12,532 nucleotides of DNA from an uncultured Bacteroidales bacterium (GTDB lineage: Bacteria; Bacteroidota; Bacteroidia; Bacteroidales; FEN-979): assembly GCA_903928285.1 (NCBI GenBank), contig CAIYQH010000517.1, positions 1 to 12,532 of the forward strand, written 5' to 3'. How positions within the stretch are numbered: position 1 is the first letter of the stretch; each line of letters begins with the position of its first letter. Both the position numbers and the translations under genes were made by a program. This document shows, in pieces, positions 1 to 6,139 of this stretch. The notes beneath the pieces were generated by a model. It was not told the DNA's origin and searched no databases. It saw only the letters and a program-made list of their open reading frames with translations.

Positions 1-1
1 T

Positions 2-406
2 ATGTCTAAAAACAGAGAACCTGAAATTCCCACCATCAACATTTTAGGTCCTGGTGCGGTTGTCAAAGGAGAAATCCAGGTCAATGGCGATTTTCGGATA
101 GATGGTACCATGGAAGGGACCATTCTATGCAAAGGAAAAATCGTGGTAGGCCCGACCGGAAAGATCGATGGTGAAATCCAGTGCCAGAATGCCGACTTCT
201 CCGGGGAGGTCAAAGCAACCGTAAAGGTTACCGAACTGCTCACGCTCAAGGAGACAGCCCGTTTCAGCGGGGATATTACCACCGGGAAACTGGCAATAGA
301 GCCCGGGGCAAAGTTTTCAGGCACCTGCAGTATGGACCAGGGAAGCATCAAAGAGATCAAATTTCCCTCCGCAGCCAATGAAACCCGATCCCCGGAAAAA
401 TCTTAA
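2..406 (+). CDS. Bactofilin family cytoskeletal protein
   Basis: This encodes a 134-residue bactofilin (polymer-forming cytoskeletal protein, CcmA/DUF583 family). Bactofilins are small beta-helical proteins that self-assemble into filaments, usually on the inner face of the membrane, and help in cell shape, envelope synthesis or polar organisation. After a short polar N-terminus (residues 1-15), residues about 16-115 show the family's periodic pattern, with repeated G-x-I/V steps such as VKGEIQVNGDFRIDG, GKIDGEIQ, FSGEV and FSGDI, and the usual ending IEPGAKFSGTCSM. The ATG is at the window edge, so the ribosome binding site and promoter cannot be seen and a longer N-terminus cannot be fully excluded, although the length fits the family. 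The last 29 bases overlap the next gene in another frame, which suggests co-translation with the AtpZ-like protein. The family call is secure; the cellular role is inferred. Confidence 0.93.
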   Translation: MSKNREPEIPTINILGPGAVVKGEIQVNGDFRIDGTMEGTILCKGKIVVGPTGKIDGEIQCQNADFSGEVKATVKVTELLTLKETARFSGDITTGKLAIEPGAKFSGTCSMDQGSIKEIKFPSAANETRSPEKS

Positions 407-587
407 CGATTATGCCCGGTATTCCGGCATGGCGGTTCAAATGCTGGTTACCATCCTGCTGGGTGTGTTTGGCGGGTATAAACTGGATGGCTGGTGTAAT
501 ACCAGACCTTTCCTGACTGTGATGTTTTCAATCCTATCCGTGATGCTTGCAATCTATTTTGTCACAAAGGATTTGATGCGCAAATAG
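378..587 (+). CDS. AtpZ/AtpI-like small membrane protein (ATP synthase accessory)
   Basis: A 69-residue protein with two predicted membrane helices (about residues 17-36 and 44-63) joined by a short loop with the GGYKLDGW motif. The N-terminal ARYSG segment, the glycines in helix 1 and the LDGW turn match the putative F0F1-ATPase subunit family AtpZ/AtpI. Members assist assembly of the F0 c-ring or take part in Mg/Ca transport for the ATP synthase; the exact role is debated. The ATG at 378 lies inside the bactofilin gene, and no good ribosome binding site precedes it. Translational coupling to the upstream gene is therefore likely. The next in-frame ATG (429) would remove the conserved ARYSG segment, so 378 is preferred. 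The family is assigned by motif and size only. The F0F1 structural genes do not follow in this window. Confidence 0.78.
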   Translation: MKPDPRKNLNDYARYSGMAVQMLVTILLGVFGGYKLDGWCNTRPFLTVMFSILSVMLAIYFVTKDLMRK

Positions 588-615
588 GCATCCCTTTTTT
601 ATAGACATAACTACC

Positions 616-1020
616 ATGAAATCCGCGTATATCCAATATCTTAAACAGTTGCTGATCTTTTCGGGCATACTTGGCGTGATCTGGCTGGCCCTGACCTTCG
701 TGCTTCCCGGAAAATTCCTCTCCCCTGCCCTGCCCTCCCTGTTTTTCTTTTTCATCGCCACCTCACTGTTATCGTTCTATTACCTTCTTCAGTCGGCAGG
801 CAAACGATTCATCAAATTTGTCAACACCTTTCTCCTGACCATTATCATCAAACTGTTTCTTTATGTGGGGGTCATGGTTGTATATGTTTTAATAAACCGG
901 AAAGATGCCGTTGCCTTTGTGCTTGGATTTTTCGTTTTGTACTTGTGCTACAGCATTTTCGAGGCTGTTTGCATCATCAGCAAAACCCAGTCCACGACAC
1001 CCGATTCAACGATTCAGTAA
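616..1020 (+). CDS. Four-helix membrane protein, AtpI-like, probable ATP synthase accessory
   Basis: A 134-residue hydrophobic protein with four predicted membrane helices: about residues 10-30, 38-58, 70-93 and 100-122. A basic loop (SAGKRFIKFVNTF) and a YVLINRKDA loop lie before helices 3 and 4, and the C-terminal tail is polar and Ser/Thr-rich. The layout resembles the ATP synthase I chain (AtpI). From memory, Bacteroidota genomes carry a similar uncharacterised gene between the AtpZ-like gene and atpB. It starts 28 bases after the AtpZ-like gene and is probably in the same transcript. No enzymatic motif is visible. The function is inferred from topology and neighbours, so a general four-helix membrane protein remains possible. 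The stop lies only seven bases before a promoter for the next gene, so the transcript may effectively end here. Confidence 0.62.
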   Translation: MKSAYIQYLKQLLIFSGILGVIWLALTFVLPGKFLSPALPSLFFFFIATSLLSFYYLLQSAGKRFIKFVNTFLLTIIIKLFLYVGVMVVYVLINRKDAVAFVLGFFVLYLCYSIFEAVCIISKTQSTTPDSTIQ

Positions 1021-1036
1021 AATACTGTATTTTTGC
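1005..1036 (+). promoter_or_regulatory. Bacteroidota-type promoter for the pterin gene pair
   Basis: A perfect -7 element TAnnTTTGC lies at 1028-1036 (TATTTTTGC). The -33 element is weak: TTCA at 1005-1008, 19 bases upstream. Transcription would start near 1042, giving a leader of about a dozen bases before the ATG at 1054. The -7 box contains the TTG at 1033 that could be read as an upstream start, which argues against that start. The element separates the pterin genes from the AtpI-like genes, although read-through is possible. Confidence 0.6.
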
Positions 1037-1053
1037 AGCCTAATTCATTCGAA

Positions 1054-1467
1054 ATGGTTTATATAACACGGCGGGAACATTTTAGTGCGGCACATCGTCT
1101 TTTTTTACCCGGATACACGGATGAAGAGAACTTTACAGTTTTTGGCAAATGCTCCAATCCAAACTGGCACGGGCATAATTATATCCTGTTTGTCACTGTG
1201 AAGGGCGAGGTTGATCCGGTAACCGGGATGATTATCCATTTGCGTCATGTAAGTAAACTGATTGAGGAAAAAATCCTGAACAAGGTTGATCATAAAAACC
1301 TCAACCTGGAAGTTGACTTCCTGCAGGGCATGGTTCCTACCAGTGAAAACCTGGCAACCAGCATCTGGAAGGAGCTGGAAGAGGGGATAAGGAGCCTGGG
1401 AGGAATGTTGCATTGTGTCAGGATAGAGCAGTCGGAGAATAACATTATTGAATATTATGGTGAATGA
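1054..1467 (+). CDS. 6-pyruvoyltetrahydropterin synthase / 6-carboxytetrahydropterin synthase homologue
   Basis: A 137-residue member of the PTPS/QueD family (COG0720), which converts 7,8-dihydroneopterin triphosphate to 6-pyruvoyltetrahydropterin or, in queuosine synthesis, to 6-carboxytetrahydropterin. Zinc ligands are H14 (SAAHR), H39 and H41 (WHGHNY). The catalytic cysteine is C33 in GKCSNPNWHGH. The D79-H80 pair (VDHKNL) and PTSEN (95-99) are also present. The C-x5-HGH spacing is that of the animal biopterin enzyme, not the C-x3-HGH of typical QueD, and much of the protein reads like human PTS. Two positions differ. The C-terminal ETDNN segment reads QSENN, so the usual pterin-anchoring glutamate becomes Q126. 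The usual acidic residue or Asn after GMxx is H62. The ATG at 1054 is chosen because the in-frame TTG at 1033 is inside a promoter box. folE, which makes the substrate, starts 17 bases downstream. Biopterin-like or queuosine role is unresolved. Confidence 0.9.
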   Translation: MVYITRREHFSAAHRLFLPGYTDEENFTVFGKCSNPNWHGHNYILFVTVKGEVDPVTGMIIHLRHVSKLIEEKILNKVDHKNLNLEVDFLQGMVPTSENLATSIWKELEEGIRSLGGMLHCVRIEQSENNIIEYYGE

Positions 1468-1484
1468 TTGATTAAAAAAGCATC

Positions 1485-2099
1485 ATGGCAATCAAGAAAA
1501 AACTGAATTACGAAAAGACCGAGGAATTTGATCCGAAAGCAACGGAGGAACTCAGCTTCCATTACAGGGAAATCCTGCGGCTGATTGGTGAAAACCCCGA
1601 CCGCGAAGGGCTGGAGAAGACCCCCCTGAGAGTTGCCAAAGCTATCCAGTTCCTCACGCAGGGATATGCACTCGATCCGAAGGAGATCCTGAATTCAGCC
1701 AAGTTCAGGGAGGATTACCGGGAAATGGTCATTGTAAAAGATATTGAGATCTATTCGTTGTGTGAGCATCATATGGTACCTTTCATCGGGAAAGCACATG
1801 TAGGCTACATTCCAGATAAATATATCACAGGGCTTAGTAAAATCGCAAGGGTAGTGGATATCTACGCACGCCGTCTGCAGGTGCAGGAGCGACTTACCAT
1901 GCAGATAAAGGATGCCATCAACGACACGCTTAAACCCCTGGGGGTGGCAGTTGTCATTGAGGCACAACATTTGTGTATGTCGATGCGGGGTGTACAAAAA
2001 CAAAATTCTGTCACAACGACATCCGATTTTGTCGGTGCCTTTGAACGCGATAAAACCCGGACGGAGTTTTTGCACCTAATCAGCACGAAACTGCACTAA
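1485..2099 (+). CDS. folE: GTP cyclohydrolase I
   Basis: A 204-residue type I GTP cyclohydrolase, which opens and rearranges GTP to 7,8-dihydroneopterin triphosphate, the first step of folate, biopterin and queuosine precursor synthesis. It is cytosolic and normally a toroidal decamer. Zinc ligands are C93 and H96 in SLCEHH and C164 in HLCM; H95 and H162 are the expected catalytic histidines. Other hallmarks are EKTPLRVAKA (44-53), HVGYIPD (105-111), ITGLSKIARVVD (114-125) and the end of the domain, RGVQKQNSVTTTSDFVGAF. A basic N-terminal extension of about 20 residues precedes the domain, as is common. The gene follows the PTPS homologue after 17 bases, so enzyme and substrate producer are probably co-transcribed. 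The TAA stop overlaps an ATG (TAATG) that opens the 9-bp repeat array. All key residues are present, so activity is expected. Confidence 0.98.
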   Translation: MAIKKKLNYEKTEEFDPKATEELSFHYREILRLIGENPDREGLEKTPLRVAKAIQFLTQGYALDPKEILNSAKFREDYREMVIVKDIEIYSLCEHHMVPFIGKAHVGYIPDKYITGLSKIARVVDIYARRLQVQERLTMQIKDAINDTLKPLGVAVVIEAQHLCMSMRGVQKQNSVTTTSDFVGAFERDKTRTEFLHLISTKLH

Positions 2100-2189
2100 T
2101 GCAGACAATGCAGGCAATGCAGACACTGCAGGCAATGCAGACAATGCAGACAATGCAGGCAATGCAGGCAATGCAGGCAATGAAGGATA
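2100..2189 (+). repeat. 9-bp tandem repeat array (minisatellite), direct arm
   Basis: Nine full copies of the unit TGCAGGCAA or TGCAGACAA (one reads TGCAGACAC) run head to tail from 2100 to 2180, followed by a degenerate tenth copy, TGAAGGATA. The array begins on the base after the folE stop codon. Units differ mainly by A/G at position 6. The unit length is a multiple of three, so copy-number changes would keep any reading frame. There are no spacers, so this is not a CRISPR array. Confidence 0.95.
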
Positions 2190-2203
2190 TTATTTGAGTA
2201 AGA

Positions 2204-2248
2204 GTTTCATTACTTGCATTACTTCCATTGCTTTCATTGCATGCATTG
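2204..2248 (-). repeat. Diverged inverted arm of the 9-bp repeat
   Basis: Read on the minus strand this segment is five degenerate units of the same repeat: CAATGCATG, CAATGAAAG, CAATGGAAG, TAATGCAAG, TAATGAAAC. Set against the five direct units at 2142-2186, 34 of 45 positions match as Watson-Crick pairs, and four more mismatches become G-U pairs in RNA. The transcript could fold into a hairpin of about 45 bp with a 17-base loop (2187-2203). It may protect or end the folE transcript. That role is inferred. Confidence 0.75.
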
Positions 2249-2286
2249 TTTTAATTGATAAATTAATTTAAAAGGGAGATTCTAAA

Positions 2287-3024
2287 ATGTTCGAACAGAC
2301 TAATAACAATGGATTTTTTGCACAGCAACAGGGGACACAGGATCTTACGGTTGCCAAATCGTTTATGACCCAGGTATTCGGATGGATGTTCCTGGCAATG
2401 GTAGTTACCGCCATCACGGCATACTGGTTTGCCTCGACTCCTGAGCTGGTAAGCAGCCTCAGGAATGTTGAAACGGGTGGCATGACCCCCCTTGGCTGGA
2501 TTGTCACCCTTGCCCCGCTGGGTTTTGTACTGCTGATGTCGTTCGGTTTTCAACGCCTTTCGCCTGCCGTACTGACCCTGCTTTTCATTTCGTTTTCAGT
2601 ATTGATGGGAATGAGTATGAGTTTTATCCTGCTGGTTTATACGGCCGCTTCCGTTTATAAGACCTTTGCCGTTACGGCAGCCATGTTTGGCGTTATGGCG
2701 GTTACCGGGTATACCACCAAAACAGACCTTACCAAATTCGGCTCCATCATGATGATGGGAATGGTCGGTTTAATGATCGCCATGCTGGTGAACTTTTTCA
2801 TGCATAGCGGCACGATGGATTATATCATCAGTGTCATTGGCGTGCTGATCTTTACGGGACTCACCGCTTACGATGTTCAACGCCTGAAAAGAATGGGCGC
2901 AGGGGCCGGTGAATATGGGAATGAAAATATTAAGAAACTCAGTATTCTCGGGGCTCTTACACTCTATCTTGATTTTATCAACCTTTTTATGTTCCTGCTC
3001 AGATTTTTAGGGGATCGTAAATAA
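2287..3024 (+). CDS. Bax inhibitor-1/YccA (TMBIM, UPF0005) family membrane protein
   Basis: A 245-residue inner-membrane protein with about seven membrane helices covering residues 30-245, after a polar, Gln/Asn-rich N-terminus (1-22). The family includes E. coli YbhL/YccA and B. subtilis YetJ, a pH-sensitive calcium leak channel; bacterial roles also include modulation of FtsH protease. The paired aspartates that act as the pH sensor in YetJ seem conserved: D196 in GLTAYDVQRLK and D229 in LYLDFINLF. The start is supported by a good purine-rich ribosome binding site (AAGGGAG, ending nine bases before the ATG), one of the clearest in the window. The gene sits between the repeat region and fabD with no obvious functional link to either. 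Family assignment is secure; the physiological substrate is not known from sequence. Confidence 0.95.
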   Translation: MFEQTNNNGFFAQQQGTQDLTVAKSFMTQVFGWMFLAMVVTAITAYWFASTPELVSSLRNVETGGMTPLGWIVTLAPLGFVLLMSFGFQRLSPAVLTLLFISFSVLMGMSMSFILLVYTAASVYKTFAVTAAMFGVMAVTGYTTKTDLTKFGSIMMMGMVGLMIAMLVNFFMHSGTMDYIISVIGVLIFTGLTAYDVQRLKRMGAGAGEYGNENIKKLSILGALTLYLDFINLFMFLLRFLGDRK

Positions 3025-3048
3025 AAGTTTACTTTTAAAATTCCTTTC

Positions 3049-3924
3049 ATGAAAGCATACGTATTTCCGGGCCAGGGCGCCCAGTTTACAGGTATGGGCA
3101 AAGACCTGTACGAAACTTCGGCACTCGCAAGAGAGCTGTTTGAAAAGGCCAATGAAATTCTTGGATTCCGTATCACCGACCTGATGTTTTCGGGCACGGA
3201 TGAAGATCTGCGGCAAACCAAAGTCACCCAGCCTGCAATCTTTCTCCATTCTGTCATCCTCGCTGCCACCTTGGGCGACGGCTTTCAACCGGATATGGTT
3301 GCCGGCCATTCGCTGGGTGAATTCTCGGCGCTGGTAGCAAACAAAGCCCTTTCCTTTGAAGACGGGCTGCGACTGGTTTCCGCCCGTGCCGGAGCCATGC
3401 AGAAGGCCTGCGAATTGGAGCCATCAACCATGGCCGCCATCCTGGGTCTCGACGATGCGAAGGTGGAGGAGATCTGTAAATCCATTGATGAGATCGTGGT
3501 TCCTGCCAATTATAACAGTCCCGGACAACTTGTCATTTCGGGCAGTCTGAAAGGCATTGAAATCGCCTGCGAACGGTTAAAAGCCGGTGGTGCCCGCAGG
3601 GCATTACCGTTGAAAGTCGGAGGTGCATTCCATTCACCATTGATGGAACCTGCCCGCGTTGAGCTGGCAGAGGCCATTCATGCCACTAAAGTCAGCAGGC
3701 CCATCTGCCCAGTTTACCAGAATGCAACGGCCGAACGGGTAACCGACCCTGAAATGATAAAACAAAATCTTATTTCGCAGCTGACTGCTCCTGTTTTGTG
3801 GACACAGATCGTACAACACATGATTGCCGACGGGGCCGATCATTTTGTGGAATTGGGTCCTGGTAATGTGTTACAGGGGCTGATTATGAAAATCGGGAAA
3901 GAGATTACGGTTTCGGGAAGCTGA
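3049..3924 (+). CDS. fabD: Malonyl-CoA:ACP transacylase
   Basis: A 291-residue malonyl-CoA-acyl carrier protein transacylase, which loads malonyl groups on ACP for the elongation steps of type II fatty acid synthesis in the cytosol. The N-terminal FPGQGAQ (6-12) forms the oxyanion loop. The nucleophile is S88 in GHSLGE (86-91), the carboxylate-binding arginine is R113 in SARAGAM, and the catalytic histidine is H195 in GGAFHSPLM. The C-terminal VELGPGNVLQGL is typical. Length is close to the usual 300-310. It starts 24 bases after the Bax inhibitor gene on the same strand. No Shine-Dalgarno sequence is evident, which is common in this phylum. No other fatty acid genes are nearby, so it is separated from a fab cluster here. 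All catalytic residues are intact. Confidence 0.97.
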   Translation: MKAYVFPGQGAQFTGMGKDLYETSALARELFEKANEILGFRITDLMFSGTDEDLRQTKVTQPAIFLHSVILAATLGDGFQPDMVAGHSLGEFSALVANKALSFEDGLRLVSARAGAMQKACELEPSTMAAILGLDDAKVEEICKSIDEIVVPANYNSPGQLVISGSLKGIEIACERLKAGGARRALPLKVGGAFHSPLMEPARVELAEAIHATKVSRPICPVYQNATAERVTDPEMIKQNLISQLTAPVLWTQIVQHMIADGADHFVELGPGNVLQGLIMKIGKEITVSGS

Positions 3925-3927
3925 CGG

Positions 3928-3966
3928 TTCCGGCCGGGCCGACCCTGCAGGTCGGCCCGGCCGGAA
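3928..3966. terminator. 17-bp GC-rich hairpin between convergent genes, probable bidirectional terminator
   Basis: A perfect inverted repeat: the left arm at 3928-3944 pairs with the right arm at 3950-3966 around a five-base loop (CTGCA). Fourteen of the 17 pairs are G-C. It starts three bases after the fabD stop and ends 11 bases before the rfbB stop on the other strand, the usual place for a shared terminator. No run of U follows on either strand, so it is not a textbook intrinsic terminator. It could also block exonucleases or be a dispersed palindromic repeat. Confidence 0.68.
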
Positions 3967-3977
3967 TATGTTGTTAA

Positions 3978-5027
3978 TTAACGTTTTGTATATTGGATGT
4001 CATAATACTTCTGGTAATCGCCGGAGGTGACATTCTTCATCCACTCATCATTGGCCAGGTACCAGTCGACAGTTTTTTCAATGCCATCGGCAAACATCAG
4101 ACCTGGTTTCCAGCCAAGCTCCCTCTGCAGCTTTGTTGAATCAATGGCATACCTCAAGTCGTGACCAGCCCTGTCTTTCACGTAAGTAATCAGGTTTGCA
4201 GAGGTGCCGGCCGACCGTTTCAGTTTACTGTCCATGGTTTCACAAAGCAACTTGATGAGGTCGATGTTCTTCCATTCATTATTCCCGCCGATATTGTAAG
4301 TTTCCCCTACTTTGCCATCATGAAAAATAAGATCGATCGCACTGGCATGGTCCTCAACATAGAGCCAGTCGCGGATGTTTTCGCCCTTGCCGTAAACAGG
4401 GATCAGTTTATTGTTCTTGATATTATGAATTGCCAGTGGGATCAGCTTTTCAGGGAACTGAAAGGGTCCATAGTTGTTCGAACAGTTGGAGATCACCGTC
4501 GGCAGTCCGAAGGTATGATGATAGGCTCTGACCAGGTGATCGGAGCTGGCCTTTGATGCGGAATAGGGACTGCGGGGGTCATAGGCTGTGTTTTCATAAA
4601 AAAAACCAGTTGCGCCCAGCGAACCGTAAACTTCATCGGTGGAAATATGATAAAACCGTTTGCCTGAAAAATCATCCCAGATGGCACGGGCTGCGTTCAG
4701 CAGGTTGACGGTACCCACGATGTTGGCATAGATAAATTCCATCGGACTGCTGATCGAGCGGTCGACATGGGATTCGGCTGCAAGATGAATAACCCCGTCA
4801 AACCTGTATTTTTTAAAGAGAGCCTTCATCAGTTCGCTGGCGGAAATATCTGCCTTTACGAATTCATAGTTGGGTTCCTTTTCAATATCGCGCAGGTTGG
4901 CAAGGTTGCCAGCATAGGTCAGGTTATCCAGGTTGACAATTTTGTAATCAGGATATTTCTTTACAAATCTGCGTACAACATGGGAACCTATAAATCCAGC
5001 TCCTCCGGTGATTAAGATTGTCTTCAT
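3978..5027 (-). CDS. rfbB: dTDP-glucose 4,6-dehydratase
   Basis: A 349-residue extended short-chain dehydrogenase (RfbB/RmlB) that turns dTDP-glucose into dTDP-4-keto-6-deoxyglucose, the branch point to dTDP-rhamnose and other deoxysugars for surface glycans. The NAD-binding TGGAGFIGSH motif is at residues 7-16. The dehydratase-specific ISTDEVYG places T130, D131 and E132 in the active site, and Y155 and K159 form the YSASK catalytic pair. NNYGPFQFPEKLIP and GKGENIRDWLYVEDH are family signatures. The loop between TDEVYG and YSASK is shorter than in E. coli RmlB, as in many homologues. It is the last gene of the minus-strand sugar operon, 59 bases after galE. rmlA, rmlC and rmlD are not in the window, so the final sugar cannot be told. 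The ATG at 5025-5027 gives the standard N-terminus. Confidence 0.96.
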   Translation of the reverse strand: MKTILITGGAGFIGSHVVRRFVKKYPDYKIVNLDNLTYAGNLANLRDIEKEPNYEFVKADISASELMKALFKKYRFDGVIHLAAESHVDRSISSPMEFIYANIVGTVNLLNAARAIWDDFSGKRFYHISTDEVYGSLGATGFFYENTAYDPRSPYSASKASSDHLVRAYHHTFGLPTVISNCSNNYGPFQFPEKLIPLAIHNIKNNKLIPVYGKGENIRDWLYVEDHASAIDLIFHDGKVGETYNIGGNNEWKNIDLIKLLCETMDSKLKRSAGTSANLITYVKDRAGHDLRYAIDSTKLQRELGWKPGLMFADGIEKTVDWYLANDEWMKNVTSGDYQKYYDIQYTKR

Positions 5028-5086
5028 ACTTAATTATTTTCTTGCTAACGATTTTTAATGCTAATTATTTTTTTCCTGAACCCCGT

Positions 5087-6106
5087 TTACTTTTTTTTCG
5101 CCAGCGCCAGTTCCCACTTCCAGGCCGACGAGGTCATCTCATCCAGGGTCTTTTCGGCTTTCCAGCCCAATTCCTTGTTAGCGTAATCCGTATCCGCCCA
5201 CACCTTGACAATATCGCCTGCACGACGCTCCATGATTTCGTAGTTAAGTTTTACCCCTGTGGATCGTTCAAACGAATTGATAACCTCCAGCACCGACATG
5301 CCTTTTCCGGTTCCCAGGTTAAACACCTCCACCTTTTCCTTGCAATTTCCCCCGGTCATCCGTTCCACGGCAATGACATGGGCTTTGGCCAGGTCAACCA
5401 CATGCAGGTAGTCGCGGATGGCAGTACCGTCGGGCGTATCATAATCATCGCCCCACACCCGGAGAAAGGGGCGTTTACCGATAGCGGTTTGGGTGATGTA
5501 GGGCATCAGGCAGTTGGGAACTCCCAGGGGGAGCTCCCCGATAAAGGCCGATTCGTGCGCCCCGATGGGGTTGAAATATCGTAACAGGATTCCCCTGATA
5601 TTCGCTGTAATACTGGTATCGGTGATGATCTCTTCACAAACCTGTTTTGTATTCCCATAAGGGGAGGCTGCCTTCTGAACAGGCGTATCCTCCCTGGCAG
5701 GGAGTTGTTCCGGCTGGCCATAAACGGTACAGGAGGAGGAAAAAACGAGATCGCGGATGTTATTATCGACCATCCCCTGCAGGATGTTGATCAACGAAAT
5801 GAGGTTGTTACGGTAATACATCAGGGGAAATTCGACAGACTCCCCTACCGCCTTGAAGGCAGCAAAATGAATAACAGCCTGGATGTCATTATGCAACTTA
5901 AAAAACGCAGCTGTTTTTTCAGGATCTGTAAGGTCGAATTTTTCAAACAACGGTTTCTTTCCCGAAATCCTGGCAATGTTATCCAGCACTTCAATGGAGG
6001 AATTGGAAAGATTGTCGACGATGATCACTTCATACCCTTTGGCCTGAAGTTCAACCACCGTATGCGATCCGATGTAGCCGGTGCCTCCTGTTACCAATAT
6101 TTTCAT
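5087..6106 (-). CDS. galE: UDP-glucose 4-epimerase
   Basis: A 339-residue GalE, about the same length as the E. coli enzyme (338). It interconverts UDP-glucose and UDP-galactose with tightly bound NAD; some members also act on the N-acetyl sugars. The Rossmann motif TGGTGYIGSH is at residues 6-15. The catalytic residues are S125 in FSSSCTVYG and the Y150-x3-K154 pair in SPYGNTK. RYFNPIGAHESAFIGE, DGTAIRDYLHVVDLA and the C-terminal GWKAEKTLDEM are family hallmarks. It lies 33 bases after the WbpB-like gene and 59 bases before rfbB on the same strand, so it is probably part of one operon for nucleotide sugars. No galactose-catabolism genes (galK, galT) are nearby, which favours a biosynthetic role in surface polysaccharide precursor supply. 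Confidence 0.96.
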   Translation of the reverse strand: MKILVTGGTGYIGSHTVVELQAKGYEVIIVDNLSNSSIEVLDNIARISGKKPLFEKFDLTDPEKTAAFFKLHNDIQAVIHFAAFKAVGESVEFPLMYYRNNLISLINILQGMVDNNIRDLVFSSSCTVYGQPEQLPAREDTPVQKAASPYGNTKQVCEEIITDTSITANIRGILLRYFNPIGAHESAFIGELPLGVPNCLMPYITQTAIGKRPFLRVWGDDYDTPDGTAIRDYLHVVDLAKAHVIAVERMTGGNCKEKVEVFNLGTGKGMSVLEVINSFERSTGVKLNYEIMERRAGDIVKVWADTDYANKELGWKAEKTLDEMTSSAWKWELALAKKK

Positions 6107-6139
6107 GATGGCTTTTTATAAAAATTAAATCAGGCTAAG

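Noticed and set aside
1033..1053. TTG start extending the PTPS homologue by seven residues
   Set aside because: The TTG is part of a perfect TAnnTTTGC promoter box, and family members start at the MVYITRREHF methionine (1054).
2100..2248. CRISPR array
   Set aside because: Units are 9 bases with no unique spacers and no cas genes nearby; it is a simple tandem repeat.
3022..3037. Palindrome TAAAAGT-TT-ACTTTTA between the Bax inhibitor gene and fabD, partly resembling a -7 box (TACTTTTA)
   Set aside because: Very AT-rich and short, overlapping the upstream stop; the -7 match lacks the key G. It may be chance and is not strong enough to call a promoter or operator.
5018..5584. Plus-strand open frame of 188 codons
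   Set aside because: It is antisense to rfbB/galE with no family resemblance; the minus-strand galE frame carries all catalytic motifs.
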